A stretch of DNA of 64,000 nucleotides from Saccopteryx bilineata (taxonomy: Eukaryota; Chordata; Mammalia; Chiroptera; Emballonuridae), in contig NC_089493.1 in NCBI RefSeq assembly GCF_036850765.1, positions 14,075,632 through 14,139,631 of the forward strand, read 5' to 3'. Made by a program: the position numbers and the translations under genes. Of this stretch, positions 1-10,815 are shown in pieces; position 1 is the stretch's first letter, and every line of letters starts with the position of its first letter. Below the pieces are notes generated by a model. It did no database searches and was not told the DNA's origin. It saw nothing but the letters and a program-made list of their open reading frames with translations.

Positions 1-937
1 TTGTGTTATGTGACATACATTATGTAATAATATACAGACTTAGATATATACACATACATTGGAAAGAAAAATCGTAATTATTATGGTAATAACTTACATT
101 TACTTTAGGCTTTTAATTACAGAGTACTTTTACATATATTATCCCATATGATCAGTTAGTGTTTGCCTTTGAAACATAAATTAATCTTAATAGCTGAAGC
201 TAAATAGAATTAAGAATAGAAGGGAAATCTCTGGTGTTTAAAATGTTAGTGTCCTAGAGTCATATATGAATAAGTTTAAAAATTATCTACTGCTTTGATT
301 TTTTTTCATGTCGCTGTTACCCTGCAAGAGTAAATAAACATCATACTGTGGTGACAGCACACATCTTTATAACTATGTGTACAGCCTATTCACATACATG
401 CATATATTTATGATTTCTCTCCTGAACAAAAATTAAAACGTATATTCTGACAAACAAAAACATACATGTGGGAAATAATAAAATGATCTGAAATACAGTA
501 TGAGGACATCTGAGGAGTCTGAGGGGCAGGGATTAAGGGGGAGGGGAGGAGAGAAAGGAGGGAAGGGAGGAGGGAGGAGTCGAAGAGGGAGAAAGCGCTC
601 CAAGTGAGAGTTTTTACTCTTAAGTGAAGAGGGGTGTTTCTAGTCCCAGACTTATACTTAAAAACAAATACATATTTTGACTTCAACTCAAGTGTCTCAC
701 GAGAACATCTGAGTATAGGTGTGTCTGGTTTAGAATGTCGTCTTTGAATGAGATGATAAAGTATTTTCCCATTGCCAGTTCCTCTCACCGGCTCCTGCCT
801 GCTCTCCCAGGATTACAGGCTCCCGAAAGTCTCCTAATAGAGGGTGTGAGCTTCAGTATTCTGTTTGCAAGAGTTTGTCTGAAGCAAAATCTATTGTAAG
901 ACCAGTAGTGTAGTTGCTAAATTGGCAGTCTTGTTTT
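1..937. other. Unassigned AT-rich sequence
   Basis: No gene or repeat family is recognised here. The sequence is AT-rich and has no exon-like open frame. The only structured parts are a purine tract (listed separately) and the target site of the SINE that follows. A 126-codon open frame on the minus strand (408-788) is composed largely of Ser/Leu/Pro because it runs through the purine tract, so it is not called as a gene. Confidence 0.6.
521..595. repeat. G/A-rich polypurine tract
   Basis: About 75 bases are almost entirely G and A on the plus strand, in irregular GGGGA, GGAGG and GGGAAGG blocks. This is simple-sequence DNA and explains the Ser/Leu/Pro-rich open frame on the other strand. 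Confidence 0.75.
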
Positions 938-980
938 TTTTTAATTTTTTTAAGATTTTATTTATTCATTATAGAGGGGG

Positions 981-1030
<50 letters not shown>

Positions 1031-1155
1031 AGGGGGGAGGAGCAGAAAGCATCAACTCCCATATGTGCCTTGACCAGGCAAGCCCAGGGTTTTGAACCGG
1101 CACCCTCAGCGTTTCCAGGTTGACACTTTATCCACTGCGCCACCACAGGTCAGGC
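938..1155 (-). mobile_element. VES-type tRNA-derived SINE (family C), antisense
   Basis: The tRNA-like head lies at the right-hand end (GCCTGACCTGTGGTGGC as its reverse complement). A long GA microsatellite sits near the tail and a T-run at the left is the antisense A-tail. A perfect 14-bp duplication (GGCAGTCTTGTTTT) at 924-937 and 1156-1169 gives exact ends and shows L1-type target-primed insertion. An open frame on each strand inside it is an artefact of the repeat. Confidence 0.93.
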
Positions 1156-1239
1156 GGCAGTCTTGTTTTGAAGACCCTCAACCAAGCTAGAGCTTCAACC
1201 AGGTGTTAATTAATCAGTCAACTAATTAAATAAGGCTTT

Positions 1240-1440
1240 GGTCATTCAACACGTTTACTTGGTGCTTCCTCTGGTCAGGTTTAGGTTGGTGCTGGGCAGT
1301 GGGGGTACTAATAGGGCTCACGATAAAATAGTGTTTAACCTTGGAGAGCTCAAAGTCCATTGCCGAGAGAGACAGAGTAGGAAACAAACAATTAGGTACA
1401 AATAGTAAAGAGTTCCTGAGAAGAAACAAAAATGGGTGCT
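1240..1440 (+). mobile_element. L2-like LINE remnant
   Basis: The order of motifs (CATTCAACA, a degenerate 'tttacttggtgctt', GTGCTGGGCAGTGGGGGTAC, then 'aaacaaacaatta') follows the familiar 3' region of mammalian L2 elements. It is strongly diverged and the ends are approximate. Confidence 0.45.
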
Positions 1441-1524
1441 ATTGTCAATAATCCTGAAAGAAACAATCTTGCAAACTCATTAGGTAAAGAGATCATTTGA
1501 CCACCAACAATTGGCAGTCAATAC

Positions 1525-1559
1525 TGTGTGTGTGTGTATATATAATATATATTTATATA
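1525..1559. repeat. (TG)n/(TA)n microsatellite
   Basis: Alternating TG followed by TA dinucleotides. Such TG-to-TA compound tracts are length-unstable. Confidence 0.85.
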
Positions 1560-1929
1560 TGGACAGATGAAAAGGCGAAAGGTTATACAATACATTTGTA
1601 TTGCTTTTATAGCAAAAATTATTTTAAGAAGGAAAATCATGAGGCAAAAACTCAGTAACTCTTAGATTTCTCTTGGCCTTTATCTACTGAATGACTCCTC
1701 TGCAAACCCTCTATTTTCTAGATTATAATAGGGAACAAGCTCATGCTGATAGGAAGGGTAGACCAGTTGGCTGACCTCACTCATAACGCAGACTCTTCAT
1801 GACTTGGCTCTGGTGGTGGTTTGACCAGATGTCCCAGATTATACATAAACTAAAGATGTCATTTTTAATTTGAAGGGATATTTTAAATGCCATTTTATCT
1901 TCTTCCAATGAGGAAGAAAATGATCTCAC

Positions 1930-2160
1930 GTGAATGGAACACTGTCGCTGCAGAAGGCCCTGAGCTTGTAGGCGGGGAACGTGCAGCCAGAAGGAGAGAG
2001 GATCTTGACCTGCAGAGGATGAATATGAAGTAGGAAGGGCTCCGCGCAGGGGCAGAGCCTCAGGTAGCAGAGGGAGAGGTTAGTCGGGGGAAGGGGACTC
2101 AGCAGAGGATTTCTGGGGTGACATCGGGACTACATCTTAAAGAGCAGGCAAGCGTCAGAC
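1930..2160 (+). mobile_element. Possible L2-like 3' remnant
   Basis: The phrases GCAGAAGGCCCTGAG and GGCGGGGAACGTGCAGCC, then 'acatcttaaagagcaggcaagcg', recall the later part of the L2 3' region, downstream of the fragment at 1240. Divergence is high and this is a weak call. Confidence 0.3.
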
Positions 2161-5100
2161 CTGTGAGAGCAGCGGGGCCCAGCACCTGCTCAGCCACGTC
2201 CACAAGCTCACGGGCAACCCATTAAGCCTCTTTTTCACATGAAAACTAACAACTCTTTGTTTCCTGAGGGCATATGTCTTGTTAGGGAGCAATAATAATA
2301 TACCAATTTCCATCAAGTTGCATTTTATCATCATAATGGTTACAGAGGAGGCTGCTTTTAGCTCCCGCCGTGCATTTTAATGTGTTGCGAGAAACATGGA
2401 AACTGACTACAGGCATAATGGATCCGTAATGGACACGGAGCTGGCGAGGCCACCAAAGGGACATGCCGGGACTGCTGCACGGAAGCGCTTTGCGTGAAGT
2501 CCTGTGCGTCCTCCGCATCAGAAGGAGCCGAGGGGCGCAGTTTGATTTCACCCGACGATCCTAGGAGACGGTGCGCAGACGTGTGCCGGACCCTCCGTCT
2601 GGGCGCGCCTGTGTTTGGTGCGTCCTGTGGCGGCCCCGGGCCCACGAGTGAGCACAGGTTTTGCATTGCATGAGACAAGGAAGCCCTCTGTCAGTGCCGT
2701 TACCGAAGGAGCTGGTACATTATGAATGCTGCGGAGGAGGCTTTCCTAAAGGAAGAGTTTGAGATCAAGTGTGAGTGTGTTTTATGCCATGCAGAGCAGG
2801 TGGGTCTGCCTCACACCGGAACCCTGAGAACAGACAGGCATGGCCTTTCAGCCGTCAGCCCTGACCATTTGGAGAGTCCTGTCGCCTCCGTCGGTATATC
2901 TCAGAGGTGGTTTCATAAATGAACACAATAAATGCCGCACTAACCTTTTGCAGAAGAACTGAATGGGTGAGAGGGAACCATTTTATCTTAATGCCCTAAT
3001 AGTAAATGTATTCTAAATGAGGCCTGGCCCAAAGGCTTGTATTTTTTAAATCACCCCTATAGCACCAGGATGGGACCCTGGAGCTGTCATTGAGCCCTCG
3101 CTCATTATTGACTACAGTGCTCAGATGAGTTGCCAAGGAAGCTGCCAACACCTTCACCAACACCAGACGCACAGGTGGCTCTGAATCTCGAGCTCTCGTT
3201 ATTTTATGACATTCATATTTTCCCCAGAGATTCTTGGATGCTGTCCCCCCCCCCATTGTGTTGGGATACTCTTGTTAAAACAAAACCACGTGGCTACTAC
3301 AAGGCGCAAGAGATCAGTCACCCGGTGGAATGAACGTTGGCGAATTCTTTTTCGCCTGGTAAGTTCGTCCTTCACTGGGAGTTGGGATATATTCTGTCTC
3401 TCCCTGATTCCTGAATTTGGAAGCACATGAGTTACAGTACGTTTTGATTCGCGTTTAATCTATCAAAATCAAGTTAGTTATAAGTGATGGAAGAGCTTAC
3501 TTTGTGTAGTCCGGGCTGCCTGGAGACGTCAGCCACATGCCAAAAGCTTGCTCGTTGCCCGGCAACCTTGCCGGAGGAATAGATTTTCTGCCACTGGCTC
3601 CCTTTTTAGTTGAGATGGAATCTATTACCACTACCATCCTAGCCCAGACAACCAGAGCCAGAGCTTAACTGAAGAGAATGGTCAGAGTGTTTTTGTTTTC
3701 ATTTTTGTTTTTAATAAGCCCGCACCATGTTTCTGGCTTCTAAACACTACTGCTAATTTCACTGACTTCTACATAACGACTGAGAGCTTATTAATATTAC
3801 TTGACACTGCTGATGCAAAGGAGGTCAGTCTTGTGCCTGCTTGGTCCTAAGGAAGCTCTTTGTTTAATTTCTGCGGAAACTACCGCACGGAGAATGGGTG
3901 GGCATCCAAGTTTGAGTGTGGAACCCGCTAAGAATGACTTTATTCGCCCCCAAACTTTTCTAGGCCCTCACCTGGTGTCTTTGTAAGCTTGTGCATTCTC
4001 AGGGCACATTTATCACCTGGTTGTCAAAGCTGTTATTTCTTCAAGTGTATACGATCTAGCTCTGATTGAACGTGTCTGTGTATTCCTTTCCCTCATCCTT
4101 CAATCAAAAAATGTCTTTTCTCCTTTTGTAGCTAAATACTTCACCAACGGGATTGATGGTTTCCATCTACCAGGGGAGTTTGCGTTACTGTCAGCTCAAT
4201 TGTTTTGCTTATGCTCTTAATGTAATAGCTTTGGGTTGTTGCAGGGGAAGATGATGGCTAAGCCCAGGTCAGGTGGCTGGAGTTATTTGCCTCTGCTGAA
4301 ATGCAATTTTAATAATGGACTGTATCAGCTCAATGTGTTTTCTTGCCCTTTTGTAAAAACAAAGGAAGATCTCGGTGCATTAACCCATTGGTGGCAGGAA
4401 AAATCTAAATTGCCAAGAACCACTTAATTAAATGACACTTGCATCTCAAATTAGAAATCTTGCGGTGAGGCTGCAGGAATTCTCTGGATAGGACAAGAAG
4501 AGGCGGCTCCTTTATTTAGTGAGTGGACATCAGCCACCTCATTGGTCCCACTGTTCCTAAGGGCCAAGTGCAGAAAAGTACAGTGTGTGATTTGGCCGCA
4601 AAACGAACCCATCTTGAAACAAACCATGACTAACTCTATAAAACCATCTCAGAATGTGCCTGTTTGTTCTGATTATTCTAAACTCTACTAATTATAACTA
4701 AGGTAGTTGGGTTTATATTTTCCAAGTAATCTTAGACTATTGCTGACACAAGCGGCCTGTCAGAGCCTGGTTCAAGCACCTAGTTGTACAAAGAAGAAAA
4801 CCAGAGAGGTGTAAAAATTGACAGTTGACTCAGGGGATACTCAGCTATATCGAGAATGACAAAGCAAGGACCTTAATAACCCTGGCCGGTTGACTCAATG
4901 AGAGTGCCCCCCGCCCCAATGATGTGTTTGACAGGAAATGATGAAGGAAAAGCTCTGGTTCTAACCAGATATCCAACCAATATATAAATATAAGGCACCC
5001 ACCATGGGTGCGCAGGTGCTGAGGAAAAGCAAGGTCTTTAATGTCCTGAAGTGACACTTAGAGGTGGGAGAACCCCGGAGTCCACAATGAAAAAGTAAGA

Positions 5101-5224
5101 AAATGACAGGTTGTGGTAAATACCTCGCTATAAGGTAAACACAGGACTGTGGGGGACAAGTAGATAACCAAGGATTGCCTACTGAGGTACTTAACTCTTC
5201 GGGAATGCCCGCTGACAGAAAATA
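2161..5224. other. Unassigned single-copy-like sequence
   Basis: No repeat family or exon is recognised in this 3-kb stretch. It holds a GC-richer patch with several CpGs (about 2540-2660), a short poly(C) run (3246-3254) and the X-box/CRE site listed separately. Open frames of 60-150 codons occur on both strands but overlap each other and show no family motifs. Confidence 0.5.
3525..3566. promoter_or_regulatory. RFX X-box palindrome with nearby CRE-like half site
   Basis: GTTGCC-C-GGCAAC at 3554-3566 is a perfect inverted repeat and fits the RFX-factor X-box form GTNRCC(N0-3)RGYAAC. About 21 bases upstream, GACGTCAG (3525-3532) is a CRE-like site lacking the leading T. RFX sites near CREs occur in ciliary and MHC class II promoters. 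Here there is no adjacent gene start, CCAAT box or CpG island that I can see. The motif is seen directly; function as an enhancer or promoter is inference. Confidence 0.35.
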
Positions 5225-5333
5225 CAGTGTGTCCGTAAAGTCATGGTGCACTTTCGGCCGGTCACAGGAAAGCAACAAAAGACGATAGAAATGTGAAATC
5301 TGCACCAAATAAAAGGAAAACCCTCCCAGTTTC
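5225..5333 (+). repeat. Left terminal inverted repeat of the mariner-type element
   Basis: A 109-bp arm that pairs with 5713-5821. Mismatches cluster around arm position 12 and positions 31-35, with one near position 98. Confidence 0.93.
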
Positions 5334-5423
5334 TGAAGGATGATATGGCAGCATGTGCGCATGCGCAGATGATGATGTAACACGGTGTATACAGCGGAGC
5401 AGCCCACGGCCATGCCAGTCGAG

Positions 5424-5708
5424 ATGTGGACAGTACAGAGGAAAGTTCAGTGTGTTCTGTGGCTTGCTAAATTTGAATCCATGACCAAAGTGCAACGTGA
5501 ATATCGGCGCGTTTAGAACAAAGCGCCACCACATAGGAATAACGTTACTTGGTGGGATAAGCAGTTGAAGGAAACCGGCAGTTTGGTGGAGAAACCCCAT
5601 TCTGGTAGGCCATCAGTCAGTGACGAGTCTGTAGAGGCTATACGGGCTAGCTACCTAAGGAGCCCTAAAAAATCTGTGCGTGAGCCCACATCGAACTGCA
5701 CTGAATAG
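5424..5708 (+). pseudogene. Tc1/mariner-type transposase N-terminal fragment (broken)
   Basis: From the ATG at 5424 the frame runs 94 sense codons with one internal TAG at 5514-5516 and a terminal TAG at 5706-5708. Recognisable parts are a first helix region (VQCVLWLAKFES, codons 8-19), then TWWDKQLKETGSLVEK (codons 42-57), the basic SGRPSVSDE turn (60-68) and RSPKKSVR (79-86). Spacing and motifs match the helix-turn-helix DNA-binding half of Tc1/mariner-class transposases (DUF4817-like). No DDE/D catalytic region follows; the frame ends at the right arm. It is a fossil of the mobile element around it, with no role in the host that I can infer. Confidence 0.8.
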
Positions 5709-5712
5709 GTAT

Positions 5713-5821
5713 GAAACTGGGAGAGTTTTCCTTTTATTTGGTGCAGATTTCACATTTCTATCGTCTTTTGTTGCTTTCCTGTGACCAGTCAAAAGTGCAC
5801 CATGACTTTAGGGACACACTG
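5713..5821 (-). repeat. Right terminal inverted repeat of the mariner-type element
   Basis: Reverse complement of 5225-5333 over 109 bp. With only 379 bp between the arms, a transcript across the element would fold into a long near-perfect hairpin. Confidence 0.93.
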
Positions 5822-5823
5822 TA

Positions 5824-6889
5824 CATCGGATGATGTTGTGTCACTGTGGAGTGATCTGTCCGGTGAGGTTTACACACCAAAATCTAGATCGGTAGGTGTC
5901 TCAGAACTCTTCCAATTCGTAGATACTGTGACTCAGCCACTTTGTTCATTCATTTGTTTACCCATTCATTCAGTTCCTTCACATTGCAGATACTTATTAG
6001 ACATTTCCAACTCCTTATTGAAAAAAAATCTCTATGGCAACGAAAATACTGCCAAGGCTCAATCTGACACAAGTCTACCGAGGGGTGGTCTATGCAGACT
6101 TCGGTTAGCGGCAGTCTGTGGACATTTGATCATCATGAAATTTGAGTTTTGAAGTTGTATAGCTCATTGTTTTTCTTTCTCACTGGTTGCTCTCATGCCC
6201 TGGGCAACATTACACACGAGATTCTTTATTTCTTTTTTTGCTTTAAATGTGTGCTATGAGACTCAAGTGCGAGGATTGCTTCCGTCTTAGGTCCCTACTG
6301 GCCCTTCGGCGGACAGTGGCAAAAAAACAAATTGGCTTGGCCAAGCGAAGCATCTGTTTCCAAAGCCTTGATTTTATCACGTACCATGTGGTGGTTTGCT
6401 GCTGGCCATGCCACGGCCTTGGTACGTTTCCTCAGAAATATCCTGGGTCCCGAAATCTGCTGTCAACTTACCGGGAATGGTTGTGGCATTTCTTTCCACT
6501 GCTGTGTCGTAAGCACCGATGTGCCGGGATGGAGGGAAAAAACAAAGTATTTATATGGATGGTTTTTGCTTCTTTGCGTGTTCTCTGTTCTCCTGAAACT
6601 CTGTGAGTAGAAATAGCTGAGGGCGCTGTTTTTGTGCTTTTACGTTGGTTACATTCATTTCCTTGGACATTTGCCTTGAGGGGGTTCCCTTCAGACTTTT
6701 CTCCCTCTCTAGGGTGTTTCTTTTTCTTTAACCCTGTGGCTTAGATTCGAGTTGAGTGGGTTTTCATTTTAGCATAAGGAGCTGCGGCGCAATGGACAGA
6801 CCACACTTGCCGGGGCCGCTCTCCGCCCCCCCTGGGTGTCTTGGGTGGTTTCTGACCGTTGAAGTCTGCTGGTTGATTTGACTCAGATA
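5824..6889. other. Unassigned sequence
   Basis: No repeat or exon is recognised. A 119-codon open frame (6247-6606, plus) is Cys- and Leu-rich with no family motif, and an overlapping 92-codon frame competes with it, so neither is called. Confidence 0.5.
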
Positions 6890-7015
6890 GTCCCACTCAC
6901 TCTTAGGGGCAGGTGATGTCATTATTCCCATTTGACTGATGTGGTGGAAACTGAGGCTGAAAGTCTAGGCCAAGGTCACACAGTGTAAGTGGGGAGCTGG
7001 ACCCAGAAGTTGCAT
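6890..7015 (-). mobile_element. MIR SINE relic
   Basis: The string 'cattattcccatttgactgatg...aaactgaggctgaaag...caaggtcacacagtgtaagtgg' is the reverse complement of the MIR core and tail. It is old and diverged, with approximate ends. Confidence 0.7.
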
Positions 7016-7373
7016 TTATATAATTGTAAAGCCCCTCTACTGCTATGGGCACTCACTGTAACACTCCTTTATTTTCTCCATTATAAATACCTTCTTTTAT
7101 TTTTAAAACTGTAACAAAGTCCTTATACTAAGAAGGGGAGGTGAATTATACATCACTTTCAGTAGGCCAGTATTTTCTCTGTGTTTTCCACAATAGAAAC
7201 CAGCAAGATGCTTCTAAAAAACAAGCAGAAAAGAGTCTTGCCTTAAATGAATGGGGTCAGAACTGCACATTTTATCCTCGTCTGGGAGATTCTGAACTCA
7301 TCTTTGCACATTCAGAGCTCTGAGATGTCCGTCAGCAAAACAAAAGTATTTTTATTTTGAAATAAAAAAATTT

Positions 7374-7772
7374 GGCCCTGGCCGGTTGGCTCAGCAGTAG
7401 AGCATCGGCCTGGCGCGCAGGGGACCCGGGTTCGATTCCTGGCCAGGGCACATAGGAGAAGCGCCCATTTGCTTCTCCACCCCCACCCCCTCCTTCCTCT
7501 CTGTCTCTCTCTTCCCCTCCCGCAGCGGAGGCTCCACTGGAGCAAAGATGGCCCAGGCGCTGGGGATGGCTCCTTGGCCTCTGCCCCAGGCGCTAGAGTG
7601 GCTCTGGTCGCGGCAGAGCAACGCCCCGGAGGGGCAGAGCATCGCCCCCTGGTGGGCAGAGCGTCGCCCCTGGTGGGCGTGCCGGGTGGATCCCGGTCGG
7701 GCACATGCGGGAGTCTGTCTGACTGTCTCTCCCTGTTTCCAGCGTCAGAAAAATACAAAAAAAAAAAAAAAA
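7374..7772 (+). mobile_element. VES-type SINE (family A), full length
   Basis: The tRNA-like head GGCCCTGGCCGGTTGGCTC carries an A box and a GGTTCGATTCC B box. A CT-rich spacer and the body (AGCAAAGATGGCCCAGGCGC) follow, ending in AAAAATAC plus 16 A. Both strands are open over more than 80 codons in several frames because family A is GC-rich; those frames are not genes. The TSD is unclear because both flanks are A/T-rich. Confidence 0.93.
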
Positions 7773-8855
7773 TTAATTTTATTAAAATTTCCAAATTCCC
7801 ATTTGACCACTGAAACTTCCCCCATGCTCACTCCTACACCCCCCCCCCCCCCGCGCCCTAATCCCTTTAAAACCGCAGTTTAGGAAGTCTTCAGTTAAAG
7901 ACAAGGCTGGAAGTTGGTGCATCCCACTTACAACTGAATTTAAGAGGAAAGCAAACAGAACACTCTCAGGCCCCTAAAGGTCACAGGCTCCTGCTTCACC
8001 CTGTTCCACTTTAACAGGGTTGTGCTTTTATTATTTTACCCAGATTCCTGTGGAACAGGAAATGCGAGCTCCCTGTTCTTTATCTCCCGTCTTCCGACTT
8101 AATGAATTTATTTTTTTTGGCTGAGCTGTGACGAGGTGTCTCACCATCTGTGCCCTTGTGGCCCACCACTGTACGTTAAGCTCCTTGAGGGGAGGGCCTG
8201 GCTGTAACTCCTCTGTGCTCTCACAGCGGCTCGGGAACCGTGTGCCCTGAGATGAACCACACGTCAAATAAAAGAACAAATGCAGGAGGGGATGGACCTG
8301 TTTTTCTGAGTTGACTGCAGCCAAGTGAATAACCCTGTCTCTGGGTGACCGGGAGAAATTGGAGAAGCTGTAGTAATTCATTTATATCACTAGGGTTCCA
8401 TTTGGAAAATGATACCTCCTGTTGTCTAATTTAATTAGTAATTGTGTTTTCAGTTCCAATTGAAAGCCTTGGAAGAAAGGATTGCAAAAAACTGTGGTAT
8501 TTGGTATTATTATCTTTACCTAATTATATTTACTATTGTGACAGGTTTAGATTGAGGCACTTTTCAAGAAAGAACTTGTCAGTGTTATCTAATTGGTTTT
8601 CCTCTGTTCCTCCCCCACCTCCCATGTGTTCTAAAGTCCAGTATTAAGTATGAGCCTTCTTTTACAGATAAATAAATTGATGCACACAGTTTTGTTGTTG
8701 TTTTAAGCATGGCCAAGAGTTACATGGCAAGTCCGTTCTGGATGTAGAGGTTGAGCTGCAAGTTTTTTCCGAGATATTACCACACATTGGCAAAGGCAGT
8801 GTGGTCCCAGGGAAGTTGGAAAATGTGGAGTCTGCTTTGGCTGTCAGATGGCTTT
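7773..8855. other. Unassigned sequence
   Basis: Contains a 14-base poly(C) at 7839-7852 and otherwise nothing recognised. The 116-codon minus frame at 8031-8381 has no family features. Confidence 0.5.
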
Positions 8856-9197
8856 GAACAGTTCATCCATCCATTCATTCATTCATCAAACACTGGTTGG
8901 ACTATCAACCAGGTGTCTGGTGCTAGGCTAGGTGCTAAGATTACGAAAATGAATAGGACATTGTCCTTGTTCTTAAGGAACTTCTTATTCGGAGTGCAAA
9001 GTCGGACACATAAACCAGTGTGCTCAGGAAAGTGCCGCGGGTGCTTTGTTAGCAATGGGTCCAGGTAGAGTGGGAGCCCAGAGGAGGGAGGGACCATAAT
9101 AACTGTGGCACCACAGGAAGGCTTAATGGCAGAAATGATTTTAAGTTGAGTTTGGGGGAATATATATATCATATCTCACCTGTCTATTACCTATATT

Positions 9198-9201
<4 letters not shown>

Positions 9202-9229
<28 letters not shown>
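9202..9229. repeat. (AC)14 microsatellite
   Basis: A pure AC dinucleotide run inside the L2 relic. Confidence 0.95.
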
Positions 9230-9232
<3 letters not shown>

Positions 9233-9282
9233 CTCATCGAGGGATTATGCCATGATAAGGAGTTTGGACTTTATGCCTCTTT

Positions 9283-9394
9283 TTAAAATTTATTTATTGA
9301 TTTTTTATTGATTTTACTGGGGTGACATCAATAAATCAGGGTACATATGTTCAAAGAAAACATGTCCAGGTTATCTTGTCAATCAATTATGTTG
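9283..9394 (-). mobile_element. Short 5'-truncated L1 3' end with TSD
   Basis: Antisense L1 3' terminus ('actggggtgacatcaataaatcagg...ccaggttatcttgtcaatc'), 112 bp, bounded by the 13-bp duplication TTTATGCCTCTTT at 9270-9282 and 9395-9407. The same 3' sequence occurs at 61131. The extreme 5' truncation is typical of target-primed reverse transcription. Confidence 0.9.
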
Positions 9395-9499
9395 TTTATG
9401 CCTCTTTATAATTTCCTGATGATGGGGCCACTAAAGAGCTTTAAACAGGGAATGACATGGTCATTTTTGTGTTTTAGAAAGACACATGTGGAAGATGGA

Positions 9500-9590
9500 T
9501 TTACTTCATCTCAATAAGCCTCACTTTTCTCATCTGTAATGGGGACATGAATAATACCTGCACTTCTTGCCTTATGATTTTGTTTGGGTT
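9500..9590 (+). mobile_element. MIR SINE relic
   Basis: 'tctcaataagcctcacttttctcatctgtaatggggacatgaataatacc' matches the central and distal MIR consensus, plus orientation. Confidence 0.65.
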
Positions 9591-9644
9591 GCATTTCTCA
9601 CTTTAAAATATAATAAGAATAGTTATTCACTACTTTCTAAACAC

Positions 9645-9830
9645 GCTCATTAATTCTCACAACAACCCTATGAAGGTCATTATTGCTATTATTTGCATTT
9701 TAGAGATGGGGATAGTCACAGAGGCTAAATATCTGACCTAGGAACACACAGTATGAGGCACAGCCAGGATTTGAACCCATGCCTGCCAGATTCTAGAGCC
9801 CATGTCCTGTGTCACCGTGCCATGCTGTGA
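9645..9830 (-). mobile_element. MIR SINE relic
   Basis: 'ctcacaacaaccctatgaagg...ttgcattttagagatggggat...cagccaggatttgaaccc' is the reverse complement of nearly the whole MIR. It includes the tRNA-like B-box region at its right-hand end. Confidence 0.75.
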
Positions 9831-10378
9831 AGTTGCTGGCAAGTCTTTCCTCTGCCCCTCATTTCTAACCTGGAACATCTTGGCTGGTGGCTGTGTTTTG
9901 CCTCCATTGACCTTAGCAAAGAGGATCGATGTATTGGAAAGACTCGATATCGGCACCAAACAAATGTGCCTTTGCTTACAACTATGTAATCTGTGTCTTT
10001 AATAATGTGGTCTCTTTATTATTAAGTAGAACCAAATTTATGAAGTAGAATATATGTCTTTAATTCCTTTGTACTAACTGGGTATTACAAACAACGTATG
10101 TTTCTATGGGTACATACATAAATCTTCCTTACAGTGTTCACAGAAAATCAATAGGGACTCTGATTCCATCTTTTTGGGGAATTCCTTTGAAGACCCATGT
10201 TATAAACAGGTAGGAGCAAAATTGAAGAGGAGGTAATGAGATAGATGAGAGCAGGGAAAAGACCTTGAGTAGGGTTGGTCTGTCAAAAGGACTTGCCAAA
10301 GAACAGTAGAGGCAAAGTAAGGTTTGGCCAACTCAGCAAGCTCTGCTTGCTGAAAAAAAACAGCTGGAAAAATATTCT
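9831..10378. other. Unassigned sequence
   Basis: AT-rich, with no recognised repeat or exon up to the next SINE target site. Confidence 0.5.
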
Positions 10379-10391
10379 AGAAGTTGACACA

Positions 10392-10802
10392 GGCCCTGGC
10401 CAATTAATTGGCTCAGTGGTAGAACATGGGCCTGGCATGAGGATGTCCTGGGTTCAATTCCTGGTCAGGGAACATAGGAGAAGTGACCATATGCTTCTTC
10501 ACCCCTCTACCTCCCCCTTCTCTCTCTCTCTCTCTCTCTTTTTTCTCTCTCTCTCTCTCTCCACTCTCCACATCCATGGCTCAATTGGTTCAAGTGCATT
10601 GGCCCCAGGCGCTGAGGATGTCTCTGTGGAGTCTCCACCTCAGACACTAAAAATAGCTCTGTTGCGAGCATGGCCCCAGATGGGCAGAGCATCGGTCCCA
10701 GATGGGGGTTGCTGGGTGGATCCTGGTCGGGGTGCATGCAGGAGTCTGTCTCTCTATCTCTTCTCCTCTCACTTGGAAAAGAAGAAGAAGAAGAAGAAAA
10801 AA
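10392..10802 (+). mobile_element. VES-type SINE (family A)
   Basis: Head GGCCCTGGCCAATTAATTGG is diverged from the family. The 13-bp TSD AGAAGTTGACACA at 10379-10391 and 10803-10815 is perfect. The mid-element CT tract has expanded (about 10520-10560), and the tail is a GAA-rich variant of poly(A), which gives Lys/Glu-rich artefact frames. Confidence 0.93.
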
Positions 10803-10815
10803 AGAAGTTGACACA

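Larger units (their letters stand above)
5225..5821 (+). mobile_element. Internally deleted Tc1/mariner-type DNA transposon with long inverted arms
   Basis: A 597-bp element begins CAGTGTGTCC and ends GGACACACTG, flanked on both sides by TA (5223-5224 and 5822-5823), the target duplicated by Tc1/mariner elements. The terminal inverted repeats are 109 bp and differ at about five positions. The interior retains only the N-terminal part of a transposase, interrupted by a stop, and then passes directly into the right arm. The central and catalytic parts of the gene are therefore missing. This copy cannot move itself but has both ends. The low divergence between arms suggests a moderately young insertion. 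Confidence 0.93.
8860..9500 (+). mobile_element. L2 LINE 3' region, interrupted
   Basis: Starts at the repeated CATT motif (CATCCATCCATTCATTCATT), then GGTGTCTGGTGCTAGGC and 'aggaacttcttattcgg', and later 'gataaggagtttggactttatgc...ttaaacagggaatgacatgg'. This is the ordered 3' sequence of L2-type elements. It is cut by an AC microsatellite and by a short L1 insertion, both listed. Confidence 0.65.

Noticed and set aside
7374..7450. tRNA gene-like sequence with A and B boxes (also in every SINE head)
   Set aside because: The cloverleaf is incomplete and it is followed by SINE body and poly(A); these are tRNA-derived SINEs, not tRNA genes.
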